Positions 48,019 to 56,978 are shown, numbered from the stretch's first letter. The stretch: DNA of 64,000 nucleotides from Phycisphaerae bacterium (GCA_016795035.1 JAEUIT010000097.1:248001-312000), one strand, 5' to 3'. Numbers and translations: made by a program. Notes: a model not told the origin generated them from the letters alone.

Positions 48019-49839
48019 TCACTTCTTCGCAGGCGTCGTCGCGGCGTCGCCGCCGGTCGCGTTGCCCACGCCGGGAGCCGCACCGGAACCATGTCCGGCG
48101 CCGCCCGCTGCGGTGGTCGCCTCACCTGCGGGCTGCGAACTCGACGTTTCAGCCCCGTTCGGCGCCTTCGCGCCGTCGGCGCTTTCGGTCGGACGACGAC
48201 GATTCCCGCGCGGTCGATCACCGTTGGCGCCGCCAGCGCTCGGGGCGCCGTCGCCGCCGCGCGCGGCGCGGTCGCCGCGGCCCGCGCCATCCTCGCGCGG
48301 GGCCGACTGTTCGAGCTTCTCGAAGTCGAGCTTCGCGACGACTTCCTCCGGCAACGGATTGCGCATGAGGACGCGGTCGCCGATCTCAAGGCCGCTCAAG
48401 ACTTCGACGCGCAACTCGCTCGCGCGGCCGACCTGCACCGCGCGCTGCGCGAAGCCGGTGCCGCTCTCGACGTAGACGTACGCGATCGGGCCCTGACGGA
48501 AGACCGCCTGGATCGGCACGCTCATCGCGTCGTCGACGCGGTCGAGCAGGATCTCGGCCTTGCAGCGCATCGACGGCTTGAGGCCGAGCGACGGATCGGC
48601 GTTGAGCGCGACGCGCACGGTGTAGTCGCGTCGGTTTGGATCGCGCCAACCGCCGCTCGCGGCGAGCACGCTCACGCTCTGCACCTGTCCGGTGACGGGA
48701 ACGTTCGGAAGGGCGTCGGAATACACGGTCACCGGCTGGTCGGGGCGAATGCGCCCGGAGAGCGCTTCGCTGACCTTGAGGTTCGCGACCATCTGCGACG
48801 TGTCGGGCAGGATGATCACGAGCTCGTTCGGCTTCAACTCCGTGCCGACCTGCGGCGCTTGCGCATCGCCGCCGCCGCGGCCGCCGCCGCCCGAGTCGAT
48901 GCTCGTCGCGTAGACGACGAGACCGTCGCTCGGCGCAATCACCGTGCAGTAGCTCAACTGCGTTTCGAGCGAGGTCAGGCGGTCTTTCGCGCTATCGACC
49001 TTGAACTTCGTGCTCTCGACATCCGAGCGCGCCTTCACGAGTTCGGCGTCGTGCTTCTGCTCGACGCGCGACCGCTCGGCCTGCGCCTGATCGAGATCGG
49101 ACTTCTTCTTCGCCTCGTCCTGCTTGTACTGGTAGGACTCGTAGACCTCGAGATCGAGCTTCGCCTGCTGCGACTTCACCCGCGCCTCGATCATCGCGAT
49201 GCGGTCCTTCTCGTACTCGTCCTTCGAGATGAACTTCTTCTCGACGAGCTTGGCGCTCTCGTTGAAGCGGTCTTCGAGGCGCTTGAGGTTGATGTCCGCG
49301 GTTTCCATCGCGAGCTGCAACGTCTGTCGCTTGCTCACGACTTCGCCGTTCTCCCACGCGAGAAGCGCGAGCTTCGCGAGTTCGATGGCGAGGTCCGCCT
49401 TTTCGAGCTCGCTGTCCTTCTCGTTCTCCTTGATCGTGAGCGTCTGCTGCGCGGCGATCAGCTCGCTCTCGGCGGTCTTGACCTTGTCCTTCGCGTCCTT
49501 GATCTTGTCGCGGATCTCTTCTTCGGCGAGACGAAGAAGCACGTCGCCCTTCGAGATCGAGCGCCCTTCGGCGACGATCTCGGTGATGACCGCGCGGCTC
49601 TCGAGACGATTCCGCACTTCGATCTGCTTGAGCGCCGCAAGTTCGCCCGTCACCGGGATGGCCATGTCGAAGGTGGCGCGCTCGACCGTGAACATCTCCG
49701 TCGACTTCTGCGCGCCGGCCTGCTCCTCGCCGCAGCCGACGAGCGTCCCCAGCGGCAACGCGGAGATGGTGACCGCCGCCAAGAATCGGCGCAGGGTCAG
49801 AGTGGTGCTTCGCTTTCGGTCGTACATGGAGCTGTGCAT
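48019..49839 (-). CDS. HlyD/RND-type periplasmic adaptor lipoprotein
   Basis: 606 residues. Signal peptide with lipobox LGTLVGC, then the adaptor order: a barrel-sandwich half (about 50-105), a very long alpha-helical hairpin (about 110-300), the second half with CTVIAPSDGLVVYA, a beta-barrel and a membrane-proximal part (to ~500), and a Gly/Ala/Asp-rich disordered tail of ~100 residues. ATG 49839 is preceded by AGGA at a good distance. It would link an inner-membrane transporter to the TolC-like protein encoded 11 bp upstream. No transporter gene (MacB or RND) is in this window beside it. Confidence 0.9.
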   Translation of the reverse strand: MHSSMYDRKRSTTLTLRRFLAAVTISALPLGTLVGCGEEQAGAQKSTEMFTVERATFDMAIPVTGELAALKQIEVRNRLESRAVITEIVAEGRSISKGDVLLRLAEEEIRDKIKDAKDKVKTAESELIAAQQTLTIKENEKDSELEKADLAIELAKLALLAWENGEVVSKRQTLQLAMETADINLKRLEDRFNESAKLVEKKFISKDEYEKDRIAMIEARVKSQQAKLDLEVYESYQYKQDEAKKKSDLDQAQAERSRVEQKHDAELVKARSDVESTKFKVDSAKDRLTSLETQLSYCTVIAPSDGLVVYATSIDSGGGGRGGGDAQAPQVGTELKPNELVIILPDTSQMVANLKVSEALSGRIRPDQPVTVYSDALPNVPVTGQVQSVSVLAASGGWRDPNRRDYTVRVALNADPSLGLKPSMRCKAEILLDRVDDAMSVPIQAVFRQGPIAYVYVESGTGFAQRAVQVGRASELRVEVLSGLEIGDRVLMRNPLPEEVVAKLDFEKLEQSAPREDGAGRGDRAARGGDGAPSAGGANGDRPRGNRRRPTESADGAKAPNGAETSSSQPAGEATTAAGGAGHGSGAAPGVGNATGGDAATTPAKK

Positions 49840-49850
49840 CGCGTTCCTCG

Positions 49851-51611
49851 TTATGGCGCCGGCGGCCGGGTTCCCTGTTCCATCCCCGGAGGCGTGGTGA
49901 GCTCGCCAGCGGCATTGATACGCATCTGCCCGGTCGAGAGCAGATAGCCAAGTATCGCAATTTGAAGATCACGTTTCGCCGACTCCAGGTTGTCGGCGGC
50001 CTGCTGCGCGTTATTGACGGCTTCCGTTCGGTCACGGGGCGTCGCGCGGTCTTCGGCGGCCTGGATCGACTCGAGTCGGCGATTCGACGTCTCGACGTTG
50101 CGCTCGGAGATGAGCAGCGTGAACTGTGCCTTCTCGATGCCGCGCACGGCGGCACGGGCCTCGATCGCGACTTGGTCCGTCAGCGTGCGGAGATCGCGCT
50201 TCCGCTGCTCGAGCCGAATCTGCGTCTCTCGGTAGACCGCTTCTTCGGTCGTACGGTCGAGCGGCAATCCATAGGTGATTGCCGCGGTGTAGTCGGAGAG
50301 GCCCGGTCGGAACTGCAGACCGCTGCGCACGCGATCGGCGTCGGTCGGCATGTTCGCGAGGAGTGCAACGTTGAGATCACCCTGGAGGTCGTTCTTCGCG
50401 ACGTCGACGCGGCGACGCGCGTCTTCGACCCTATCGGCCTCCGTCTGGAGGTCGAGCCGGTACTCCATCGCAAGCGCGACGGCGGAGTCGAGCTGCGCGT
50501 CGATCGGCGGAAGGTCGAACGCGTGCGCCGAGATCTCGATCGGCGTCTCGGTCGGCATGCCGATGCGAAGCTTGTAACGATCGACGGCGAGGCGATGCGT
50601 CTCACGAAGGCGGGCAAGGCGATCCATCGCGAAGAGCGTGTTCTGTCGGGCGAGGTCGGCCTGGAACTGTTCCGTGCGACCGGCTTCGAAGAGCGCGAAC
50701 GTGCGCTCCTCGACCTCGCGGCTCCGCTGAACCTGTGCCTCGGAGTTCGCGATCTGTCGGCGCTGGAAGATGAGTTGCAGGTAGTCGCTCGCGAGATCGA
50801 AGTAGAAGTCGCGGCGGAAGCTTTGGAAGTCGCGGGCCGAGTAGATCAACTCGCGCCGCGCCTGGATGAGCGTTTCCTGCGCGACGTTGCCCGCGCCGCG
50901 GAGGAGCGGGATGTTTGCCGTGAGCAGGATGTCGGCGTTCTGCTCGCTCTGATCGATCGCGCTGTCGAGCTCTTCGGTGGCTGCAACGATGAAACGCGCC
51001 GACACGTCGCCGCCGTAGGGCAGCCGCTGCGTCACGCCGAGCGTGTTGAGCGCCGTGACCGCGGTCTGGTAGCGCCCCGAGTTGTCGGCGTTCGCGTTGA
51101 GCGTCGCGCCGGTCTCATTGAAGAAGTTCGGGCCCCATCGATGCTCTTCGATCAAGAGCCGAAGCGCCGTGATGATGTAGGCCTCTTCGGCGTCGAGGTA
51201 CTCGGCGGCGTTCTTCTGGGCGTAGGTGAACGACGCCTCGAACGTGAGCTCGGTCGCGCCTTCGGGAACGCCGACCATGCGATTGAAGCGGTCGATGATC
51301 TCTTCGGTCGTCTCGGCGGCCATGTCGCGCTTCGAGACGCTCAGATCCTCGATCGGCGGGTTCCGCGTCTCCGGCTGGTCGTTTCCCCGGGGAGGGAACG
51401 CGTCGCCCTCCACGTACTTGGACGGGTCGTAGGTCGGGAGAGTCGCCGCTTCGCCAACCGAGGCCGCGCTCGCCGCCAGTGACTCTTGGGTCCGCCGGTC
51501 AATGGTCGACAGGGTGTTACAGCCAGGCACGCACGACAAGAGGACCGGCACCGCCGCGAGGGTCGCGGCGACGAGACGGCTGGGGCGGTTGTCGGGAGAG
51601 GGGATCTTCAT
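49851..51611 (-). CDS. TolC-family outer-membrane efflux lipoprotein
   Basis: 586 residues from the ATG at 51611 (a GTG at 51626 is possible). Signal peptide with lipobox LLSCVPGC, then two OEP domains with long helices (AQKNAAEYLDAEEAYIITAL, RRQIANSEAQVQRSREVEE) and amphipathic strands in between. It forms trimeric outer-membrane/periplasmic tunnels with the adaptor encoded next to it. Typical TolC proteins are 430-500 residues; the extra length is an N-terminal linker of ~90 residues. Confidence 0.9.
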   Translation of the reverse strand: MKIPSPDNRPSRLVAATLAAVPVLLSCVPGCNTLSTIDRRTQESLAASAASVGEAATLPTYDPSKYVEGDAFPPRGNDQPETRNPPIEDLSVSKRDMAAETTEEIIDRFNRMVGVPEGATELTFEASFTYAQKNAAEYLDAEEAYIITALRLLIEEHRWGPNFFNETGATLNANADNSGRYQTAVTALNTLGVTQRLPYGGDVSARFIVAATEELDSAIDQSEQNADILLTANIPLLRGAGNVAQETLIQARRELIYSARDFQSFRRDFYFDLASDYLQLIFQRRQIANSEAQVQRSREVEERTFALFEAGRTEQFQADLARQNTLFAMDRLARLRETHRLAVDRYKLRIGMPTETPIEISAHAFDLPPIDAQLDSAVALAMEYRLDLQTEADRVEDARRRVDVAKNDLQGDLNVALLANMPTDADRVRSGLQFRPGLSDYTAAITYGLPLDRTTEEAVYRETQIRLEQRKRDLRTLTDQVAIEARAAVRGIEKAQFTLLISERNVETSNRRLESIQAAEDRATPRDRTEAVNNAQQAADNLESAKRDLQIAILGYLLSTGQMRINAAGELTTPPGMEQGTRPPAP

Positions 51612-52017
51612 TGCGAACAGGGGCACGACGCGTCACTGACAAGCCCACCACGAATAGACCATTGATCGGCCGCGCCGGCGGGACGGACACCAATACCGCG
51701 AAAAGGCCACCTGCGAGGGGCCAACATCGCGGCCGATCGGCGCGAACGACGCCTCGGACGCCACTTCCACACGGTGCGGCCCTGTGGCCGCGGCTCGCGT
51801 TACCGAGAGGACCGGGGGCGGTTGCCTTCGTCGATCGCGGGTTTTGGAGCCAGCAAAGGTCGCGAGTTGTGGACGCGCGGCGCCCCGCATCAGAACCAAC
51901 GCACGACACCCGGCGGTCATACCGGCAAACCCCAAAACCCTGAAGCCCAAAACCCCGAACCCCGACCCCCGACCCCTGACCCCTGAACCCCAAACCCTGA
52001 ACCCTCTTCTCTCCCCC
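51612..52017. other. 406-bp gap between efflux and aldehyde dehydrogenase genes
   Basis: No convincing coding sequence. Between 51630 and 51930 all open frames are short and lack family character. Near its end lies heptamer element 3. Since the TolC gene is read leftward from 51611, its promoter must lie in this gap, but no clear -35/-10 pair is visible. Confidence 0.6.
51934..52003. repeat. Ten-unit array of degenerate 7-bp repeats (heptamer element 3)
   Basis: Ten contiguous units of the type CCCTGAA/CCCCGAC (51934-52003) with strict 7-bp spacing. Unlike the other elements only one arm is present. It begins within 15 bp of the TGA stop of the short aldehyde dehydrogenase gene. Confidence 0.85.
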
Positions 52018-52890
52018 TCACACCGCGCTCGGGTGCCAGATCGTCTTCGTCTCGAGGAAGGGCTCGATCGACCACGGCCCGGCGAAGCGGTCGTCGTCGG
52101 TCCAGTCGGGCTTGGCGTCTGTCACGAGGTGCACGCGCTTCAGGTTCTCGGCAACGCCGAGTTGGATCGTGCGACGCTCCTTCGGATCGGTGAGTGCGGC
52201 GCTCACGCCGCCGATGTCGCGGTGCGAGGCGATGTGTTCGAGAAGTTCCGCGCGGCGTCCGGTGAGGATGTTGAGGACGCCCGCGGGCACGTCGCTCGTC
52301 GCGACGATCTCCATCAGGCTCACGGCGGGCAGCGGGTTCGTGTCGCTTGCAATGGCAATCACCGCGTTGCCGGCGGAAAGCGGCGCGCAGGCGAGCGTGA
52401 CGAGCCCGAGAAGTGACGGCGCGTCGGGCGAGATCGTCACGATCGTGCCCGTGGGTTCCGGCACGCTGAAGTTGTAGTAGGGTCCGGCGACCGGATTCTG
52501 GTTGCCTAGCACCTGCGCGATCTTGTCGGTCCAGCCGGCGAAGCGCACGACGCGATCGATGCTCGCGTCGACTTCGCGCACCGCGGCGTTCGGCGAGCCG
52601 CCTTCGACCGAGCGGATCGCCTCCACCAGCTCGCTGCGCCGCGCTTCCATCATCTCGGCCATGCGATAGAGGATCTGGCCGCGGTTGTACGCGGTGGCCG
52701 CGGCCCACTTCGGCTGCGCGGCGTTCGCGACTTCGACGGCGTCGCGCAGGTCCTTCCTGCTCGCATGCGCGATCGCCGCGACGACCTTGCCCTTCGCGTC
52801 ATTGAGCGGAAGCGAACGCCCCGACTCCGAGCGCGGAAACGCGCCGTTGATGAGGAGCTTGCACGTCTTGGTGATGGGGAGGCGGGACAT
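52018..52890 (-). CDS. Truncated aldehyde dehydrogenase-like protein lacking the catalytic Cys
   Basis: 290 residues, about 60% of a full aldehyde dehydrogenase. The N-terminal NAD-binding half is recognisable (CKLLINGAFPRSESGRSLP; EPTGTIVTISPDAPSLLGLV), but the part with the catalytic Cys and the C-terminal oligomerisation domain is missing and replaced by a short unrelated end. There is no frameshift in the visible copy and the codon use is normal, so it looks like an established short form. It is encoded directly after a full-length paralogue, a pairing also seen with deoC in other bacteria. It may be a structural subunit or a regulator; it is not expected to be active alone. Confidence 0.8.
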   Translation of the reverse strand: MSRLPITKTCKLLINGAFPRSESGRSLPLNDAKGKVVAAIAHASRKDLRDAVEVANAAQPKWAAATAYNRGQILYRMAEMMEARRSELVEAIRSVEGGSPNAAVREVDASIDRVVRFAGWTDKIAQVLGNQNPVAGPYYNFSVPEPTGTIVTISPDAPSLLGLVTLACAPLSAGNAVIAIASDTNPLPAVSLMEIVATSDVPAGVLNILTGRRAELLEHIASHRDIGGVSAALTDPKERRTIQLGVAENLKRVHLVTDAKPDWTDDDRFAGPWSIEPFLETKTIWHPSAV

Positions 52891-52895
52891 GGGGG

Positions 52896-52992
52896 AAGGA
52901 GTCAGGATTCAGGATTCAGGATTCAGTGGGCACGTTCGGAGGCGCGGTCGGGCGTATGCACCCTGACTCCTCACTCCTGACTCCTGACTCCC
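52896..52992. repeat. Facing arrays of 7-bp units (heptamer element 4)
   Basis: Left arm: CAGGATT units (three exact copies, 52903-52923, with degenerate flanks); right arm: CTGACTC units (52963-52990). The arms are complementary (GGATTCAG against CTGACTCC, one mismatch) around a 32-bp loop. The left arm sits just before the start of the short dehydrogenase; the right arm covers the stop and last codons of the long one. Confidence 0.85.
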
Positions 52993-54467
52993 TTCAGATA
53001 CCCCATCAACCCCTGGCGGCCGCCCTCGCGGCCGAAGCCGCTTTCCTTGAAGCCGCCGAAGGGACTGGTCGCGTCGAACTTGTTGAACGTGTTGCACCAG
53101 ATCACGCCGGCCTTCAGGCGACGGGCGATGTCGAAGACCTTCGAGCCCTTGTCGGTCCACACGCCGGCGGAGAGGCCGAAGTTCGTGTTGTTCGCCCGCG
53201 TGATCGCTTCCTCGGGGGTGCGGAAGCTCATCACCGCAAGCACCGGGCCGAAGATCTCCTCGCGGGCGATCGTGTGGCTCGGCTGCACGTCGGTGAAGAA
53301 CGTCGGGCGGCACCAGAAGCCCTTCGTCGGAAGATCGCCGTTTACGATCTCCTCGCGCCGCGCGCCTTCCTCGGCGCCGATGGTGAGGTAGCGCTCGATC
53401 GTCGCGAGCTGCGCGGCGCTATTGATCGCGCCGACGTCGGTGTTCTTGTCGAGCGGGTCACCGACGCGCAGCGACTTCATGCGGTGGCGGAGCTTCGCGA
53501 TCACTTCGCCGAGCACGCTCTCTTCGACGAAGAGCCGCGAGCCGGCGCAGCAGACGTGGCCCTGGTTGAACCAGATGCCGTTGACGATGCCTTCGATCGC
53601 CTGATCGATCGCGGCGTCGGCGAAGATGATGTTCGGGCTCTTGCCGCCGAGTTCGAGCGTGAGGCGCTTGCGCGTGCCGGCCGCGGCGAGCGCGATGCGC
53701 TTGCCGACTTCGGTCGAGCCGGTGAACGCGATCTTGTCGACGCCCGCGTGTTCCGCGAGCGCTTTCCCCGTTGCAGGTCCGCCGGTGACGATGTTCACGA
53801 CGCCGGGCGGAAGGTCGACTTCCTGGAGGATCTCGGCGAGCGCGAGCGCGGTGAGCGGTGTCGTCTCGGCGGGCTTGAGGACGCACGTGTTGCCGCACGC
53901 GAGCGCCGGCGCGAGCTTCCACGCCGCCATGAGGAGCGGGAAGTTCCACGGGATGATCTGACCACACACGCCGATCGGCGCCGGGTCGCCTGCAACGTTG
54001 AGATAAGGGACTGCGTACTTGAGCTTGTCGCACCAGCCCGCGTGATGGAAAAAGTGCTGCGCGACGAGCGGCAGGTCGACGTCGCGGCTCTCCTTGATCG
54101 GCTTGCCGCCGTCGAGCGTCTCGAGGACTGCAAGCTCGCGGGCCTTGTCCTGGATGCGCCGGGCGATGCGGAAGAGGTACTTCGCCCGCTCGAGCGGTTT
54201 CGTCTTCGACCACTTCGGGAACGCCTTGCGGGCGGCTTGGACGGCGCGATCGACGTCGACTTCGCCGGCTTCGCCGACTCGGCTCAGGACCGCCTCGTTC
54301 GCGGGGTTGATGGTCGCGAACGACTTCCCGGACTTCGGCGCGATCCAGTCGCCGCCGATGAAGAGGTCGTAGGAGTCGCGGATCACGGGCTGGACCGACT
54401 CGGGTGCCGGGGCGTAGTTCCAGTCCTGCGGCGAAGCGTGTGCGGATGCGGTCGTCACGCGGCGCAT
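52971..54467 (-). CDS. NAD(P)-dependent aldehyde dehydrogenase
   Basis: 498 residues from the ATG at 54467. Family blocks are in order: VIPWNFP-like IIPWNFPLLMAAWKLAPAL, cofactor FTGSTEVGKRI, the general-base Glu in LELGGKSP, the catalytic Cys in NQGHVCCAGSR, and EEIFGPVL and SPFGGFKESGFGRE. It oxidises an aldehyde to an acid. With deoC encoded a few genes upstream, acetaldehyde or another product of deoxyribose breakdown is a plausible substrate. The last four residues are encoded by heptamer element 4, so the repeat has supplied the C-terminus. Two octamer copies lie in the gene. Confidence 0.93.
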   Translation of the reverse strand: MRRVTTASAHASPQDWNYAPAPESVQPVIRDSYDLFIGGDWIAPKSGKSFATINPANEAVLSRVGEAGEVDVDRAVQAARKAFPKWSKTKPLERAKYLFRIARRIQDKARELAVLETLDGGKPIKESRDVDLPLVAQHFFHHAGWCDKLKYAVPYLNVAGDPAPIGVCGQIIPWNFPLLMAAWKLAPALACGNTCVLKPAETTPLTALALAEILQEVDLPPGVVNIVTGGPATGKALAEHAGVDKIAFTGSTEVGKRIALAAAGTRKRLTLELGGKSPNIIFADAAIDQAIEGIVNGIWFNQGHVCCAGSRLFVEESVLGEVIAKLRHRMKSLRVGDPLDKNTDVGAINSAAQLATIERYLTIGAEEGARREEIVNGDLPTKGFWCRPTFFTDVQPSHTIAREEIFGPVLAVMSFRTPEEAITRANNTNFGLSAGVWTDKGSKVFDIARRLKAGVIWCNTFNKFDATSPFGGFKESGFGREGGRQGLMGYLKGVRSQE

Positions 54468-54538
54468 GGTACTGGCGTCGCTCGCAAGTCCCGCGATGCT
54501 GAATCGCGACACGGGAAGTCGACGAAGGCCCGGGCCGC

Positions 54539-55381
54539 ATGCACCTCGCCCTCACCTTCGGACTCGTGGCCGCACTCACGGCTTTCGCGCAGGACTCGAA
54601 ACCCTCGGCCGCACCGACGCCCGCGCCCGACAAGGCGAAGGAGACCGAGGCCGAGGTCGGCTTCGGCGCGGTGCGCACGCCGTCGCTCGTCACGCGCGTC
54701 GGCGGCGATCGCGAGATCGCGATCGAGGTGAAGGAAGGCGTCTACCGCTGCGGCAAGTCTTCGATCGAAAGCCCGCTGCCCGACGGCTACCCCGAGCCGA
54801 CGCCGCCCGGCGCGATCGACCTCAAGGAGTTCCCGTCGGTGCGCCGCGTGGAGTGGGCGTCGAACGCGACGGCCGGGCAGCGCAGCATGGACGGCGGCTT
54901 CTGGCCGCTCTTCAACCACATCAAGTCGCGCGACATCCCGATGACCTCGCCGGTCGAGATGGACTATCCCGGCGTCTTCCCCGAACCGCTCACGTCGACG
55001 AAGCCCGTCGCCAAGGGCGCGTGGACGATGAGCTTCCTCTATCGCAATCCGAGCGAAGGGCCGACCGGCACGGACGGCTCGCTTAAGGTCGTCGACACGC
55101 CGGCCGTCACGATGCTCGCCGTCGGCGTGCAAGGTCCGTACGGGATGGCGATCGTCGAGAAGGGCCTGACCGCGTTGCAAGGCTGGCTCGCCGAGCATCC
55201 CGAGTATGAGCTCGCGGGATCCGTCCGCGTCTTCCACTACAACGGCCCGTACGTGCGCGACGCGTACAAGTGGTCCGAGGTGCAGCTGCCGGTGCGGAAG
55301 AAGGTCACGCCCGAGGCGGCCGCGGCGCCGACCGGCGCGAGCGAGAAGCCCGTTCAACAGGATGCCGAACTTCGCCGATAA
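54539..55381 (+). CDS. SOUL-family heme-binding protein
   Basis: 280 residues. Signal peptide to about residue 18, an Ala/Pro/Lys linker, then a SOUL domain recognisable by ALFNHIKSRDIPMTSPVEM-like sequence (here FWPLFNHIKSRDIPMTSPVE near 120-139) and the late VRVFHYNGPYVR segment. SOUL proteins bind heme or tetrapyrroles weakly; here the protein is exported. It is divergent from the aldehyde dehydrogenase and followed 8 bp later by the ROK kinase. Ligand unknown. Confidence 0.88.
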   Translation: MHLALTFGLVAALTAFAQDSKPSAAPTPAPDKAKETEAEVGFGAVRTPSLVTRVGGDREIAIEVKEGVYRCGKSSIESPLPDGYPEPTPPGAIDLKEFPSVRRVEWASNATAGQRSMDGGFWPLFNHIKSRDIPMTSPVEMDYPGVFPEPLTSTKPVAKGAWTMSFLYRNPSEGPTGTDGSLKVVDTPAVTMLAVGVQGPYGMAIVEKGLTALQGWLAEHPEYELAGSVRVFHYNGPYVRDAYKWSEVQLPVRKKVTPEAAAAPTGASEKPVQQDAELRR

Positions 55382-55389
55382 TCGGCGTC

Positions 55390-56079
55390 ATGCGGATTCT
55401 CGCGATCGACATCGGCGGCACGAAGGTGAAGTGTCTTTTCTCCGGCGAGAGCGAGCGTGAGCGCCGCGCGTCGCCGTCGGGTTCGAGCTATCGACCGGAG
55501 CAGCTTGTCGACGACATTCGCCGCATGGTCGGCGATCAGCGTTACGACGCGGTGTCGATCGGATTCCCGGCGCCGATTCGCGACGGCCGTCCGCGCCGCG
55601 AGCCCATGAATCTCGGCGGCGGTTGGACCGAGTTCGACTACCAGGCCGCGTTCTCGTGCCCGGTGAAACTCCTGAATGACGCCGCGATGCAGGCGGTCGG
55701 AAGCTACGAGGGCGGGCGCATGCTCTTCCTCGGCCTCGGCACCGGCCTCGGCACCGCGATGATCGACGCGCACCACGTGCTCCCGCTCGAAGCGGCGCAC
55801 CTGCCGTACCGCAACAAGACGTTCGAGCGCTGGGTCGGCATCCGCGCGATGAAGAAGCTCGGCAAGAAGGCGTGGCGCAGCGAGGTCGCGAAGGTCTGCG
55901 AGATCTTCATGTCCACGTTGCTGCCGGACTACATCGTGCTCGGCGGCGGCAACGCGAAGGAATTGAAGACGGTGCCGCCGGGCTGTCGTCTCGGCGACAA
56001 CGCGAACGCCTTCAAGGGCGGCTTCCGCGTGTGGGATCCCGAGTGGGCCGCGAGCGTGCCGCCGCTCCGCAAGAGCTGA
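55390..56079 (+). CDS. ROK-family sugar kinase, polyphosphate-glucokinase-like
   Basis: 229 residues. The phosphate-1 motif DIGGTKVK opens the protein; NDAAMQAVG and LGLGTGLGTAMI are the other ATPase-fold blocks. The length and the LGTGLGTA motif fit the polyphosphate/ATP glucokinase branch of the ROK family, but the CxCGxxGCxE zinc motif of ROK repressors is absent, as in that branch. ATG 55390. The substrate (glucose) is inferred. One octamer follows its stop (56085-56092). Confidence 0.88.
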   Translation: MRILAIDIGGTKVKCLFSGESERERRASPSGSSYRPEQLVDDIRRMVGDQRYDAVSIGFPAPIRDGRPRREPMNLGGGWTEFDYQAAFSCPVKLLNDAAMQAVGSYEGGRMLFLGLGTGLGTAMIDAHHVLPLEAAHLPYRNKTFERWVGIRAMKKLGKKAWRSEVAKVCEIFMSTLLPDYIVLGGGNAKELKTVPPGCRLGDNANAFKGGFRVWDPEWAASVPPLRKS

Positions 56080-56096
56080 CTCCGCGTTGCAGCCTG

Positions 56097-56978
56097 TCAG
56101 GGCGTAGGCGTCGAGCGTTCCATGCGCTTCTTCGCCGGAGCGCCGGCCGAGAGCGAACGCGCAATCTCTTCGAGCTTCTTCACGACCCACGCCATCTTCA
56201 CGCGCTGATACGGCTTGTCTTCGAGACAGCGCATCACCAGCACGCTGAGCTCTTCGGGAATCGATGCGTCGAGCTGATGCGGCGAACGGATCTCCGAGTG
56301 ACGGCCACCGCGCGCTTCGCCGTCGGCCTGTCGCGCCACTGGCGCGTGCTGGCCGAGGAGCGTCCACCACATCGTGGCGCCGAAGTTGAAGACGTCCGTC
56401 TGCGGCGTGATCTCTTGCCGCGCCGCCTGTTCCGGCGCGAGGAAGCCCGGCGTGCCTTGCACGCGGTCCTTCACCGTGCCGATCTTGCACGCTTGTCCCA
56501 GGTCGATGATCTTCGGCTCGCCCGCCTCGTTGACGAGGATGTTGAGCGGCTTCATGTCCGCGTGCACGAAGCCGCGGTCATGCATGTGCTGGAGCGCCTT
56601 CGCGACCTTGAGGAAGATGTCGACGCAATGCGGCATCGGCGGGCGCGGCATGTCCGACAAGGGCGTGGCGTCGACTAACTCCATCACGAGGCCGAGCCCC
56701 GTGACCTTGAAGAGTCCGCTTCGCTCCTTGCAGAGTTCGTAGACGCCGCGGATCGTCGGATGCTCGAGCTTGCTCGAGACCTCGTACTCCTGGATCACCT
56801 GGTCGAGGAAGCGCTGATCCTTCTCGGGATCGTCGATCGTGACGTGCTTGAGCGCCCAGATCTGCTTCGTCTTCGGATGTCGGACCGCGTAGACCCGGCT
56901 CGCGGCGCCGTCACCGAGATGCTTGAGGACGCGGTACCCGAAGAGGGTGGCCTCCACGCGCTTTTGTGCGCCGCTCAT
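56097..56978 (-). CDS. Hanks-type Ser/Thr protein kinase with HAD/DLG catalytic motifs (paralogue)
   Basis: 293 residues, again a bare cytoplasmic kinase domain. Glycine loop LGDGAAS (21-27), Lys44, catalytic loop HADMKPLNI (139-147) with HAD for HRD, DLG at 159-161, activation segment GTPGFLAPEQ. It shares with the kinase at 37282 the stretches KTKQIW, LKHV, GFVHADMKP, IIDLGQAC, IGTVK and NFGATM, so the two are recent paralogues. No signalling gene is adjacent here; the upstream 418 bp are non-coding. An octamer (56989-56996) lies just before its start. Confidence 0.92.
   Translation of the reverse strand: MSGAQKRVEATLFGYRVLKHLGDGAASRVYAVRHPKTKQIWALKHVTIDDPEKDQRFLDQVIQEYEVSSKLEHPTIRGVYELCKERSGLFKVTGLGLVMELVDATPLSDMPRPPMPHCVDIFLKVAKALQHMHDRGFVHADMKPLNILVNEAGEPKIIDLGQACKIGTVKDRVQGTPGFLAPEQAARQEITPQTDVFNFGATMWWTLLGQHAPVARQADGEARGGRHSEIRSPHQLDASIPEELSVLVMRCLEDKPYQRVKMAWVVKKLEEIARSLSAGAPAKKRMERSTPTP

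Noticed and set aside
40768..52992. Heptamer arrays as CRISPR or insertion-sequence ends
   Set aside because: Units are 7 bp without unique spacers, there is no cas gene or transposase, and the units differ between sites.
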